DNA from: Karstenula rhodostoma CBS 690.94
Taxonomy: Eukaryota > Ascomycota > Dothideomycetes > Pleosporales > Didymosphaeriaceae
Reading direction: 5' to 3'
DNA: 64,000 bases
NCBI GenBank assembly: GCA_010093485.1
Contig: MU001493.1
Span: 901,599 to 965,598, forward strand
Below, piece by piece: positions 11,290 to 22,653 of the stretch. Position numbers and translations under genes: made by a program. The notes beneath the pieces were generated by a model. That model had not been told where the DNA came from and made no database searches. It saw only the letters and a list, made by a program, of their open reading frames with translations. Positions within the stretch are counted from its first letter, which is position 1; the number at the start of each line of letters is the position of its first letter.

Positions 11290-13364
11290 ATGTTCAAAAC
11301 GCCATCATCGCAACTGCTTCTGACTCGACAACACGCCAGCGCCGCCATGGAGGGCACCTTCAACCTAAAGACGGCTTCCGAGTACATCAACAACCTACTG
11401 CTCGCACGGGGCCTATTGCGCGATGGGAAGAAGATACAATTTGCGCATCCGTCGCGAGGAGAGGGCGGTAAGGAAGTCACAATGGCCCAGATAATCAATC
11501 TGGTGCACGACCTGGTACTGAAGCGAGACGTACGTTTTTGTTCTTGCATGCGCAATCGCACCTCTTCTGGTATTAACTGTGGCCTCTGCAGCGCGACCAG
11601 GAACAGCGGGAGACGGTTGCCGGCACTCTTCGAAACCTGCGCAGCGAAGCCACGCGCCAGACGCTCGCCATCGAGAAGCTCCAGACGAAGAATGCAGACC
11701 TCACGCGACAGGTTTCCCTCGCTCAATCGCAGGAGCGTTCCGCGCGCGCTGCCCTCCGCACCGCCGAATCGTCTGCCCGCAGCCTGCGCGAAGAAATGGT
11801 GCGACTAAAGACGACCGTCCAGCAAGTCCGGACCAGCTGCGCCAACGACATACGGAAGCGCGAAGTCCAGCTACAGCGGCTCAAGGGACACCTGACCACC
11901 CAGCAGCGCGGAAACAAGACCGGGCTGGTGGGCGCGAGTATCACCATCAATCCAGGCCTCACAGGCCCAGGCGGCATGACGGCCGGCATGCGCGATGACG
12001 CCCCCGACGTGGACGACCCCGGATACAGTCTGAAACAAGAAACGACCGAGTTCCTCACACAGCTCAGCCAGAGCCTGAGCGACGAGAACGACAACCTCAT
12101 TGGCTTGGTCAGAACAGCCATCACCACCCTGAAGGAGCTACAGGGCATGTCCGAGGAGCGAAACGAAGGCGAAGATCTGTCGGTCATCAGGGAAGAAGAG
12201 GAAAGCACACAACAAGGCATGCTTCACGCATTACCTACGAGCTACGAGGCACTGGCAAGTCAGCTGGACACGCTGCTGGAGAACCTGAAGCACCTTCTGA
12301 CGAACCCCAATTTCGTGTCCCTTGAGGAAGTCGAGTCACGGGAAGAAGAGATACTTAGGCTGAGAGCAGGTTGGGAAAAGATGGAGGCCCGGTTAAGAGA
12401 AGCGTTCATGATGATGGAGACCTGGAGACGACGCGTGGCCAGCGGCGGCGACACGATCAACCTCGACGAGCTCAAGATGGGTCTGGGTCTCGGCATGGGC
12501 TTGGAGAGCGTGAACAAGGAAGACATGTCCATGATCGTCGAAGACGAAGAGGAGCTGGAAGACGAGGAAGGCACGAGCTCTGTCTTCGACGAAGAGGTGG
12601 ACGAAGCCGAGGACGCAGACGAGCTCCAAGAGCCACCGTCCCCAGAGGCGGACCCGCTACCCGAGAAACCATCGGCATCAGTGTTGTTCAACTTGAAGCT
12701 GCAGCCAAATCCTGCGGCGCTTAAGGAGACCAACGGCAATCCCAAGTCACCCTCTAGATCGCCGCGGAAAGTAGCGTTCTCAGCTTCGATCCCCAACACA
12801 CCGTCTTCTCAAGTGGAGAATGAGAACACAGAGGCATCCGGGCTCGATCTGGTCGGTGTGGAAAAGCCCAAGCGCCCAACACCCCGTTCTGAACAACGGG
12901 TATCCCGGTCAAGTAACCAGGATGAACGGACCCCTCGTCACGTACGTTGCGACCTGATGGTTTCTAGCATTTGCAAGATGGCCAGCAAAGTCACCTTTTC
13001 TTCTTCCCCCTCCCTCTCAGCACTCGACCTTTTCACCGCTCTCGCTCCTAACGAAGACTGGCAGACCAAGAAGCGGCTCTCGAGCCCACATGCACACCCA
13101 GACGAACCGTCGCCCAAGCTGACGGTGCAGGACAAGCTCAAGGTTGCGCAGGCGGAGGCGGAAGCAGCCGCTATTGCCGAAGGATCAAAGGTCAGGCCGG
13201 CCAAGCTTGAAAAGGACGACGTTGCAGGTGTGGAGCAAGAGCAAGAGCGAAGGCAGAGGCGGCCGAGTCGCTCGTCGCCAATGAAGACGCGGATCGGTGG
13301 GCGACCAAAGCGGAGAAAGAGCACGCTTACGCCTGAAGAGCTAGATAACCTGCTCGGTGTGTAG
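11290..13364 (+). CDS. tinA: TINA/ADIP-type coiled-coil protein (NIMA-interactive protein homologue)
   Basis: Exon 1 is 11290-11529, exon 2 begins at 11592 after a CTGCAG acceptor. The N-terminus (TFNLKTASEYINNLLLARGLL, split here by the 20-residue limit as TFNLKTASEYINN and LLLARGLL) matches the afadin/alpha-actinin-binding superfamily, which includes A. nidulans TINA, a spindle-pole partner of the NIMA kinase. A coiled coil follows from about residue 80 to 150. The second half is acidic and disordered, then basic (RIGGRPKRRKS). A further intron is likely at 12942-13064: GTACGT donor, CTCCTAAC branch, CAG acceptor. It is 123 nt, in frame and stop-free, so the protein is 629 residues if spliced and 670 if not. 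An internal ATG at 11347 is an alternative start. Confidence 0.8.
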
Positions 13365-15159
13365 GGTGTGAGGGAAGCTCGAGCTGAACTAGCTATGGCG
13401 TACGAATACATGCATGATTTCTTCACGAGTTGGTGGATCGCATGACGTTGGTGCCTGGCGGTTTTCTTTAGCACGAGTAATCTGTTGGGCTGGTCTTCCT
13501 GGTCTACGGGCGTTGGTTGGTGTGAGGCACGTAGAGTGCTCTCTCGGATGGCGTGGTGAGATTGAGGACGCATGATGACTGGCCAGGGATGGCGCGTAGG
13601 CATGGGATATCTCCGATGCAGCTCCACTGCCGATAATTTGGGGGCTGGGAACGGCCATGTTGGTGAGCGAATCATGGACAGTATGGCAGGAACCACGATT
13701 CTCACTTCTCTTGAGCAACGTCTCCCTGGGCTGCAAACAACAGTGAGACCAGCGAGCAGGCTGAGGGACGGTGAGGCTTTTAGGTTTCGGCCACAGTGCC
13801 GCGGTCTTGCAAAGGGAGCCTGATGCGGGCTCCAACGTGATGGCATATCCAGCCATCTGCTTGCTCATGTCACGGCGTTGCGATGTTGGTCGCTCGCAAT
13901 CTCGAGCTCGTCTCGTGGACCTGCACTCTGCACATCATCAAGCCTATCTTCACGCGATATCCCGCTCGCGATAGTAGCTTGGGCACACTTGTTGAAAGCA
14001 GCAGGTTGTGGTGGTTGCACCGGCCAAGCCACGGAGCTATTAGGCGCTGAGTCCCACTCTGGTGAATTTTGTGTGCAGATGACGGCGGTCTGCGCATGCG
14101 ATTGGATGCGATGCTCAGCGAGGCTAGTGGAGGTGTGAAAGGCCGCAAATTAATGCAGATGCAGCAGGGAAGAGGATGCAAAAAGAGACGGATGCGGCAG
14201 GGAGCGGCCGGCATAATATGTCCCGCAAAGGCCAAGTGGTAGCTCGTTTGGAGGGTTGCTGCGGTGTGATGGAAGCGGGCTGCAGCTTCTCACGAGCCAT
14301 CACCAAGTGGTAGGCGGCGCGCGGCGCCATTGGCTGCGTGTTTTCACTCGGCGCCCGTGCACGGCAGGGTCCCCGCTTTGGACTCCCCCGCCCACTGCAG
14401 CCAATGACGGCGCCCACCGCCAGCGCCAGGCGACACAACCCTCGTCCTCGTCCACTCCCGCATCGCCATCAAGCGCTGGCCTACATTCGATAGACTGCAG
14501 CCCACCTCGCCTTCCCCCTGCGGTGCAGCTGCACAAGCAATCAATGGCGCCCGCGACGAGCGAGACCTGTTCCGAACTCTGTGTAGTGCGAGTGCAGCCA
14601 ATATGCCGGTCCGTAAGCACATCCCAGCCTGCCATCCGGTGAGCGCCCGGTAGATAAAGGCCCTTGGGCCCCTCCTCCAGCTTTTCCTCTCCAGCAAGCG
14701 TGTGAAGTTCCAAGAGCTGTGTATCGTTGTTTCGTTGTATCCTTTTTTTTCCTCTTCGTTTCTTTCCCCACCCACCTCCACATTCGCCTCAGGCCTGGTG
14801 CCAATAATACCATCTTTACCGCCAACCTCACTTTTTGCATCATCACGACTGTCTTTGTCTCGAAAGAGGAGAGACCGTTCTTTGTTCGCTAATTCGATTC
14901 CATCCCGTGGCCGGTCCACACACACAACGTAATACCAGTTCTCTTGCTCAGGACGACAACAGCATCTGCCTCAGTTCGGTGCTTGAGACAGCACTCTGAC
15001 CGGCAATTGCGCAACCTCGCTTTCTTCACGCCCTCTTTACGCTCTACTCAGCAATCCGACGTCTATCCATTAGCTTGGCCGGGACCGAAGGAAAAAAGAC
15101 TATCATAATTGCCAACTTCTTTTTTATATTGACGGAAAGAGTTGGATCGAACCTCCACA
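13365..15159. other. Long intergenic region with pyrimidine-rich leader
   Basis: About 1.8 kb. The stretch 14640-15159, before the glycogen-binding-domain gene, is rich in C and T runs, typical of promoters and long leaders of strongly expressed fungal genes. From 13389 to 13868 there is a minus-strand frame of 159 codons with no motif. Nothing else can be supported. Confidence 0.5.
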
Positions 15160-16044
15160 ATGGCAGCTATCCAGCTTAACTTTTCGCTCCGCACGTCGAG
15201 CGGCTGCAAGACGGTGCATTTGCTAGGATCATGGGATAACTACGCAGGACAGCTTCCGCTCTCCAAGGACCCGAAGAAGAGCGGCGGCTGGTTGGGATGC
15301 TTCAAGTTCCAGGGCGCGACCTTGAAGCAGGGCCAGCGGTATTGGTACTACGTACGTTGTCCCGCCGCACTGCGCAAAACCCCAGTCTAACAAACGCAGT
15401 ACATCATCGACGGCTACCACGTCTCGCACGACCCCGCCAAGGACCACACCACGGAGCCCACCACCGGCCGCAAACTCAACATCCTCGACATCCCCGGGAA
15501 GGCCTCCAAGACGCCCTCGTCATCGCACCACAGCTCCTCCCGGTCGTCCACCACAAGCCGCGAACAACGCCGCGTAAGCACCCAGTCCATCCCAAAGGGC
15601 CGCTCCATCTCGCCCTCCAAGATCGTCGCGCCGAAGCCCAACCGCCCCTACCAAACCCGCGAAGTCATCCAGACGCAGTACGACAAAGCTACGCTCGACG
15701 CGCTCTCCTCGCGCTTCGCACGACACACCGTCTCAGCCGCGTCGTCGACAACCAGCATCTCCGAAGACGACGACTCTGAATTCGACTCGGACGACTCGGG
15801 CTCCGACGTGCCCTCTCTGACGTCGCGCTCGACAAACTCGTCCTCGCCCTCCAGCATCTCCAGCGGCAGCTCGTGCTGCACGTGCGAGCGGTACGGCATC
15901 ACGCGCAGCGGGGACCGCGTCAAGCTCGACTGCGGCGGCGCGCGGTGCGGGTACAGCGACGACAGCTCAGAGTGCTCGTCCGAGGACGAGTACGTGTACG
16001 AGCAGAAGACGACGCGGCGGCAGGGCGTGTTGATTCGCTCTTAG
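15160..16044 (+). CDS. Protein with AMPK-type glycogen-binding (CBM48-like) domain and Ser/Cys-rich tail
   Basis: Exons 15160-15351 and 15400-16044 with a GTACGT donor, TCTAAC branch and CAG acceptor; 278 residues. Residues 5-90 form an E-set/CBM48-like module as in AMPK beta subunits: VHLLGSWDNY, a GGWLGCFKF strand, QRYWYYYIIDGYHVSHDP. The rest is a disordered Ser/Arg-rich stretch with a SPSK site, an acidic Ser/Asp cluster at about 200-215, then a Cys-rich tail (CCTCERYG, LDCGGARCG) that may bind metal. No kinase-subunit interaction domain is present, so it is not AMPK beta. It may bind glycogen or another glucan as a scaffold; this is inference. The ATG at 15160 follows a CACA context and begins the domain directly. 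Confidence 0.82.
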
Positions 16045-16766
16045 CTTGCTTCATCGTTGCCCTCCCACCTGCACACCAGGGCTGACCACTCCATCTTTTC
16101 GATCCAACTTCTTTTCTCTCGTCGATATTTATGATACTTGCTTTTTTTTTCCTTCTTCCCCTTTGTTTGCGAAACGAATCGAATCGACATGCTATGCTAC
16201 GTCACGACCACACTACGCTCGTTGGATAGATGGACTATTCTTTTTTTGTTGCTGCTGGTGTTGGAGCGGGATTGGGGTGAGGGGGAATCAGGCTTTTGCG
16301 CTGCGCAAGGCACGCCGAGTAGCTAGCTAGCTAGCTATAGGAATATGATTCGCTTGGCTCGTGCATGAAACGAGGTCATTTTGACTGCCTTGTGGTGTGT
16401 GACGCGTGAGGTATGGGGAGAGTGCTGCGTAGGACGTGGAGAGGGTGGTGCACATATCGCCGTGGCAATGCATGCTAGATGGCGATCAGGGTTGTGATGG
16501 AGGCTGGGAGGAGGACTGGACTGTACATGTGCAGCCCTCGACGCCTGTGATAGCTGTTGCCCGGTAGAGTTGAGTTTGTCGGCCAGTGCGATCCTCGTGA
16601 GAAGCGGGGCACACAATCGAGGGACGACGAATCTCATAGCCTGGAGGGACTCGTAGCACTTCGCGCTTCGCGCTTACCGACCTGCCCCGTGTCACAGTAT
16701 CTTACAGCGTCTTAAACACCCCAGCTGACTGCGAAACAGACTCCATCGCTCCATCTGCACTACTTA
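16045..16766. other. Convergent intergenic space
   Basis: About 720 bp between two converging genes. It has a poly-T tract near 16140 and a short TAGC repeat at 16318-16336. No gene seen. Confidence 0.5.
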
Positions 16767-18331
16767 CTACCCCTCCGGCGGATACACGACAATCTTCTCG
16801 ATATCCGCGCCCCTGACATCAAACCCATTACTCAGCCCCCCAATCCTAATCTCATTCACCCCCTTCCTCAGCTTCAGCTTCAACGGCGTACTCAACACAA
16901 CCCCCTTGTGCGTATCCCGCTGAAACAACGTCTCCACGTTCTGCGCATCCCCATTGACAACTACACTCGCTATCCGCCGCAGCTGCCACGCACCACCAAT
17001 GCGGTCGGGCGAGCCCCCAGGCTGGTCTCCAAACCCCATGTCGTCCGTGTTCTGGTAGTAGAAGCTAACCCACTGGCCGTCCTTGGCGCCGGCGCCCAGC
17101 ACCTTGGTGAAGGCGACGGTGGACTCGTTGCCGTAGATGCCCGTGAGGATGGCCCCCGTGTCGGTGAAGGCGGCTTCCTGCTTCCACGCTGCGCCGGCCG
17201 CCGTCGCCGCGGCTGCCTGGTACGTGGTACCCTTGATGCCGCGGTACTCGCCCGTCCTGACGTTCAGGTCGTACACGTCGTGCCACTCCAGCTGCAGCGA
17301 CTTCTTGCGCTCGTCGATGGCGACGGGCAGCCAGATGTAGCGCGATTCCCACAGCGAGTTGGAGTCCCATTGGTCGCCGAGGTAGAGGTGCGTCGTGCGC
17401 TTGCGGCCCTTGATGCGCAGCGAGAAGCCCGACTGCGAGTTGAAGGTGCGCGTGTTGAGCGGCGCGACGATCGAGGGCTGCGACCAGGGGCCTGAGAGCG
17501 AGTCGGCTCGGAACGCGACCACGTTGTTGGGGCGGTAGCCCGTCTTGTGGCTCATGAGTGCGAAGTAGGAGGTTTCGGTTTGGATGATGGTGGGGGCCTC
17601 GAGGTCGTACTTGTCGAAGCGGTGGACGACGGCGTCGAGGGCCGTCTTGTTCTCGTTGTAGGATGTGAGGTAGACGTCGCGGGCTTCTTTGCGGTCGCCG
17701 TTGGAGTATAGCGCGTAGGTGCGGCCGTCTTTGTAGTCGGTGAAGATGCCGAAGTCTTGAGACCAGTTTCCTAGGGGGGCGGGGGCGTCGATGAAGCTGT
17801 AGGGTCCAGTGATGTTGTCTGCTTGGGCGAAGCCTTGGAGCAGCAGCCCGTAGGTGGAGTTGTCGGCGTGCCAGAACATCTGTTCTTGTGAGCGAGTGTA
17901 TCTTGGTTGCTAATGATCATAGCCACTTACGTGGTACTTCTCCGTGGCATCGCTGTACACGACCTTTGGTCTCTGGATGATCATTTTCGGATCGAGATAC
18001 GGATGTCCTTCGACGGGCTCTGTTTAAGATCAATATCACACTCCATAACGGCACAGCAGCACAACGTACTCAGCGCAAGCCCATGCGATTCCCAGGTCGC
18101 CAGATCGTCCGAGCTGTAGACAGCAACTCCGCCGCCCTCAACCTGCCCCTGCACCTTGTACTCGCCAAACAAGAAGAACTTGCCCGACTCTTCATCCACC
18201 GTCACGCATCCAGCATGCGCGTTGACCAGATTGCCATCGGTATCCCTCCATCGCGCGCCAGGAACAATCCATTTCGCGCTCGCCAGCCCAGCGGCCAACA
18301 GCCATTGACTCGACAGCCTTGGAATATACAT
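16767..18331 (-). CDS. Secreted GH43 glycoside hydrolase, exo-beta-1,3-galactanase-like
   Basis: Exons 18331-18070, 18019-17931 and 17879-16767, 487 residues; an in-frame ATG at 18352 would add seven. A signal peptide (SSQWLLAAGLASA) precedes KWIVPGARWRDTDGN. The start of the catalytic five-bladed propeller (ARWRDTDG, then FFLFGEYK), the YHMFWHADNSTYGL strand formed across the second join, the SQDFGIFTDYKDG segment and EAPTIIQ fit GH43 enzymes that trim beta-1,3-galactan in arabinogalactan side chains. The C-terminal 130 residues look like a CBM35-type beta sandwich (GDAQNVETL, LKLRKGVNEIRIGG). Role: extracellular use of plant cell-wall or gum polysaccharide. Subfamily 24 is my best guess; substrate is inferred. 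Confidence 0.88.
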
Positions 18332-19420
18332 TATCGAGTTACTCGCGGGCAATGCAGCTTCTCAATGGCACGAGGTACCTTCTCAATCGTGTAATTGCGG
18401 TTTTTCTTATATGACCAGCCAAGACGGTTCCGGGGGCAATTACCCCGAATCCAGGAACGGCGCGGGGCTCCGCATCTTGGAGCGAGCGGCGATCAACGCG
18501 TTTCTCCAGGGTCGGATACGCTTCTCGATTCTCGGTGCTGGAGGCGGAAGAATTGGGCGTGTGTTGCGTTGCATCCGCGCTGAGCCTCGGTGTTCTGCGC
18601 CAATGTTGCGTCATGAGTCTGGCTGGGCTGCTGAGGGCATTGCGCATGGCTGTGTGTCTAGAAGCATCGCTACTCTAAATTTGGTGATCATTGAATGATG
18701 CTTTCGACGCGACATGTAAGGGTGTAGAAGCTTCATCGCGATAAGATGGATGTTTGGTGCGATGCTCGTCCCTGAGCGTGGGTTATCTTGCGCTAACCAT
18801 ACTTGCACTAGCCACCCACCCGCTGGACAGTCAACACCTTCTGCACCATCAATTATACACTTAGACACCTTACCCATACTTCTCGCGACAACAGTTTAAG
18901 ATATTAAGTATAATCTCCAGCTTTTATGCCTATGATCGCAAAATGCAAGTTCCTCATCCTATTCGTCCGAGGAGATATGTCCGATGTCAGATTACGCCTA
19001 CTCGTAATTCGCCTAAACTCGTAGCTCTTGCTCCCAAGATGCAGCACCCTACGGATACCCACAATTTCCAATGCTTACAGAATCCTCGAACGGGTCATCT
19101 TTCCCGTCGATGGCTCGAATGGCACACCAGACGCAGGAGGTCGCTATACGAACCATCCCGCACTGTTCTAGAAGCAACACCTAAGATCTAACACAAGACA
19201 ATCCATGCATGAAACAGTCCCGGTCGAAATCTCACCAAACCCACTTTACCATTGCCCTCGATCGACCATATAAATACTTCACCACCAAAATCAGCTCTCG
19301 CCTCGCTTTTTTCCATCAAACGCGAACAAACAGCGCTCATCCATCACACCAACTACACCCTTCCTGAACTCTCCACCCCCAACCCCCCTCAATAATGTCC
19401 TCCTACACCGGGTCCCCCGC
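18332..19420. other. Divergent promoter region
   Basis: About 1.1 kb between the GH43 start and the ABM-domain gene. The 19200-19420 part is C-rich, looks like a leader and carries a second ATG at 19395 that opens a 13-codon frame (upstream ORF) overlapping the main start. No further gene seen. Confidence 0.5.
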
Positions 19421-19868
19421 ATGTCCCTGCACGTGACCTTCCACGTCGACCCCTCCAACGTTGCAGCTATCCTCAAAGCTCTCAAGCCCGCCTACGACGC
19501 CGTGATCGCGGAGCCAGAGTGCGTCTTCTACGAGGTGTACCAGTCGGCCGACACACCGGGGCGGATCAAGTTTGTCGAGAACTGGAATGCGAGCGTGGAG
19601 TGGTTCTTGGAGGTAAGTTCCTCCACTGTTCATGACCAAGTAGAAGACTGCAAAGGACAGTTGTTCGTATTTTGCGTGTTGCGAGTGTACGCAAAGGAGA
19701 TGGACAGGTTGGAGCTGACAACGGACACAGGTGCAGGTCAAGAAGGAGTATTACAAAGAGTATATAGAGACGACCACGCCCATGTGGGTAAAGCCTAGGC
19801 AACACGAGCTGTATGAGAGGGCAGCCGGGAACGAGTGGGTTACGGTGAAGGATGCGATGCTGAAGTAG
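19421..19868 (+). CDS. Small ABM-domain (antibiotic biosynthesis monooxygenase-like) protein
   Basis: Exons 19421-19612 and 19731-19868, 109 residues. The fold is a ferredoxin-like alpha/beta dimer: SLHVTFHVDPSNVAAIL as first strand and helix, then ECVFYEVYQS, RIKFVENWNASVEWF and a final helix. This family includes quinol monooxygenases and uncharacterised small stress proteins; the key catalytic residues vary, so an enzymatic role is not certain. The intron has a GTAAGT donor; a CACAG acceptor is used, and a second one 6 nt on (GTGCAG) would remove two residues. An ATG at 19395 upstream is out of frame, so translation must start at 19421 or bypass the upstream frame. Confidence 0.78.
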
Positions 19869-20858
19869 CTGATCGGTTCTTGCTACGGCGATTACGTACA
19901 ACATACCGAGAGGCGTCAATCTCACGTCCTTGCCGCTTTCCCATCCCATGCTGTTTCTGCTTTTCTTTCTACTTGCTGAATGGCTAGGTTCTAGAGCGAC
20001 CTTGAGTGACCTAGATGTTTTCAATTGCCGACTCTTCGCGAGCTTCTGCAAGGCGCGGCAAAACGCTGTACAGGAACTCTATGGGGTGCCAAATCTAAAC
20101 ACCCAAACAACTCAAAAGTCGTGGATTTTCCTCCTCCAGCGGGTTTTGATGAAGATGTTGTGTCTAGGCCATCGCAGTTGCGGCGAGGTGATACCCAGAA
20201 GAAATGCGGTGGACTAGCACAAGCTACTATCCCTCTACCTTCCACCTCCTCCATCAAACACCACCCAAACCCAGCGCAGCAGTCCATACCATCATAGAAA
20301 TATCCTCCTTTACAAACCCCCGCCTTACTTTATCCTTTCCTACAATCTACAACCCTACCGTTATACCCGCCCAAACAGAAACCCCACTCAAACAGAAACC
20401 CTATATACCCACCCCTACCCTTACCACACCCCTTCATCTCCCCCACCTACGACCCTCACACCACCACACACCCGGCACCAGAGCCGCCCGAACGACACTG
20501 ACACACGACAGCGCTGACAGCTTGGCGCCGGCTGTCAGATGCGCAACATGCGGCTCTGTGGGTTTCGGGGGGAGATTGCAAGGGCGTCTGTGCGGGGGGT
20601 GTTGCCCGCTGGGGAGGGGGAGGGGGCAGAGGAGTTACTATCGTACGTGAGGCTGAAGCAGCTTTGTATCTTTTTGTGATAGATAGATAGATAGATAGAT
20701 GGTATTCGACATGAGAAGACTGACACAAGACCCTCTCCGCAAGTCGATGAGAAAAAGTAAAGAGTATTTTCACAGGGTAGACATAGACATAGATATAGGC
20801 ATCGCCGATCCCCATCTCACCAGCCCCTCCCAATCCCCCCCAACAACAACATATCGTA
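19869..20858. other. Convergent intergenic space with GATA microsatellite
   Basis: About 1 kb between the ABM gene and the end of noxA. 20280-20500 is strongly C-rich and T-poor. No gene called. Confidence 0.5.
20678..20700 (+). repeat. (GATA)n microsatellite
   Basis: About six uninterrupted GATA units in the 3' flank of noxA. A simple repeat, likely length-variable between strains. Confidence 0.9.
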
Positions 20859-22653
20859 CTAAAAATGCTCCTTCCAAAACTTAAAGTTAACCTCCTGGCA
20901 CCGCGCCGCCTTGCACGCACGCTTGATATCCCTGGCCGCCACATTCGGCCCGCAGAAGTAGACCCCCACGTCCGTGCGCAGCGTGCTCTCCAGGCCGCCA
21001 ATGTACGTGCGGTCGATGATGCCGTCGCGCATGCCGGTGAGCAAGCGCTGGAAGTCGGGGCGGCCGAAGTTGGTGCGCGACTTGAGCTCGGTAAGGGGGT
21101 CTTTGTCTGTGCCGACGGAGTTGAGGACGATGTTCTGGGCGGTGTTGGAGTCGATTTTCTGCGTGAGGTACGTGTGGATGCGGAGGAATTGGTCGTTTTC
21201 GTTGCCGCCCATGGACTGCGCTTCGAGGGAGGAGAGGAGGGTTTGGAACCACTCGAACGAGGATGTGTCTTTGCAGACCCAGATGAATTCGACGCGGCGG
21301 AGGCGCTTGGGTGGGTTCGGCGAGAGTCGCATGTGGTAGATGGATTTGAGGATGGATGCCCATGGGGTCACGCCGATACCGGTACCGATGAGCACTGCGA
21401 TTTCATTTTCGAAGACGTCCTCGGCGGGGGCTCCGTAGGGGCCGTCGATGCGGAGCGCGGGCATCTTTTGGCCGTGCTGCAGCGCTATCTCGTACATGCC
21501 CATTGGGTCAAGTTCGTCATAGACCTTGGACTGGGACATACCCGCGCCGAGAGCATCTGCGAGAGCGCGGGTGAAGTCACCGACCTGGCGCACGTGGACG
21601 GAGACGTAGGGGTCCTGAGGACAGGAGGTGATGGTGAAGGGGTGCCATTGGTGGTAGCTGACTTCAGGGCAGTTGAGGAATAGCCACTGTCCGGGCTTGT
21701 ACTTCATGCTGGGCTTGGTGAACTGAATCTCGACAGCATCTAGCGGGCGTCAGTCTCAGCTCGAAGCTCGCGAGTGAGTTGCTTACCGTATGGATGGCGG
21801 ACAACCTTGACGATCTGGGTCTGCCTCCTGCAACGAACCTCTCGGTACAGACGGTCTAAAAGGTACAGGCCTCCGCCGACAAGCTCCCATCGCCAGCCTT
21901 CGTAACCAATGCAGTGGGTCCAAAAGCCCTCGTGATCGAAGGGCGAAAAGGGAGCAGCGGTGTCGCGCACGAAGCAGCTAGTGGCGTGCGTGTACATGCC
22001 GAGCAGGAATGGGATGAAGAGATGGTGGGTGTACCAGAAGGTCTCGAACGACTGCTGTCGAATCCTGTGATGAGCGGTGGTGTAGATGAGCAGCATCATC
22101 AGCAACATGAGATGTCCAGTGACTCCGCCAGCCTGGGTGTAATGTATCTGGAGAGCAATTTCCGGGCGAACTTGTGTCTTCTCAACGTTGAAGAAGCTGT
22201 TATGATTAGCTAGATTTAGTTTAGTAGCGAGATGAGACATACTTGACATAATGCGCCGCGGTGTGGATGACTGTGAAGAAAAGCATGGCATAGGCGACTT
22301 GTCGGTGGAACCACATAGACTCATCCAGAGGCAGCCACCGGACCTTGGGACGGATCATTCGTAGTAAATTCCGGCACATGGGCATGACAATAACCATGGT
22401 GTCGACAGACAACACCAACCCCGCTCCACGAGACGACCAAACGGAAAACTGAAGGGCGTTTAAAGGTGCGAGTCTAGGCTCGGCTGCTTGTTTCCACCTG
22501 CACAAGGTTAGCGGTTGTGCAAAAGCGACACTGCTGAACGACGACGTACCATCCTATGCCAAATATCGCCCAGTGGAAACCCCAAAAGAAGAAGTTGAAC
22601 GCCAGCTTCTGTGGCGTGAAGAAGCCGCGCCATACTGAACCGCCGCCCGCCAT
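20859..22653 (-). CDS. noxA: NADPH oxidase, NoxA/Nox1 type
   Basis: Exons 22653-22550, 22497-22243, 22196-21787 and 21739-20859; 549 residues, the usual NoxA length. It moves electrons from NADPH through FAD and two hemes across a membrane to oxygen, making superoxide used in fungal differentiation and host entry structures. Six membrane helices hold the heme histidines (FHRQVAYA, VIHTAAHYV, AHHRIRQQ, FWYTHHLF). The cytosolic half has the FAD motif HPFTITS, an NADPH motif GTGIGVTPW and a FCGPN motif near the C-terminus, which ends in FKFWKEHF. There is no N-terminal EF-hand, so it is not NoxC/Nox5, and no long N-terminal tail as in NoxB. It needs NoxR and Rac; neither is in this window. Confidence 0.96.

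Noticed and set aside
13389..13868. Minus-strand open frame of 159 codons after the TINA-like gene
   Set aside because: No motif, no splice support, low-complexity composition; chance frame in GC-rich DNA.
14344..14925. Minus-strand open frame of 193 codons
   Set aside because: Lies in the pyrimidine-rich leader of the glycogen-binding-domain gene and is its purine-rich complement.
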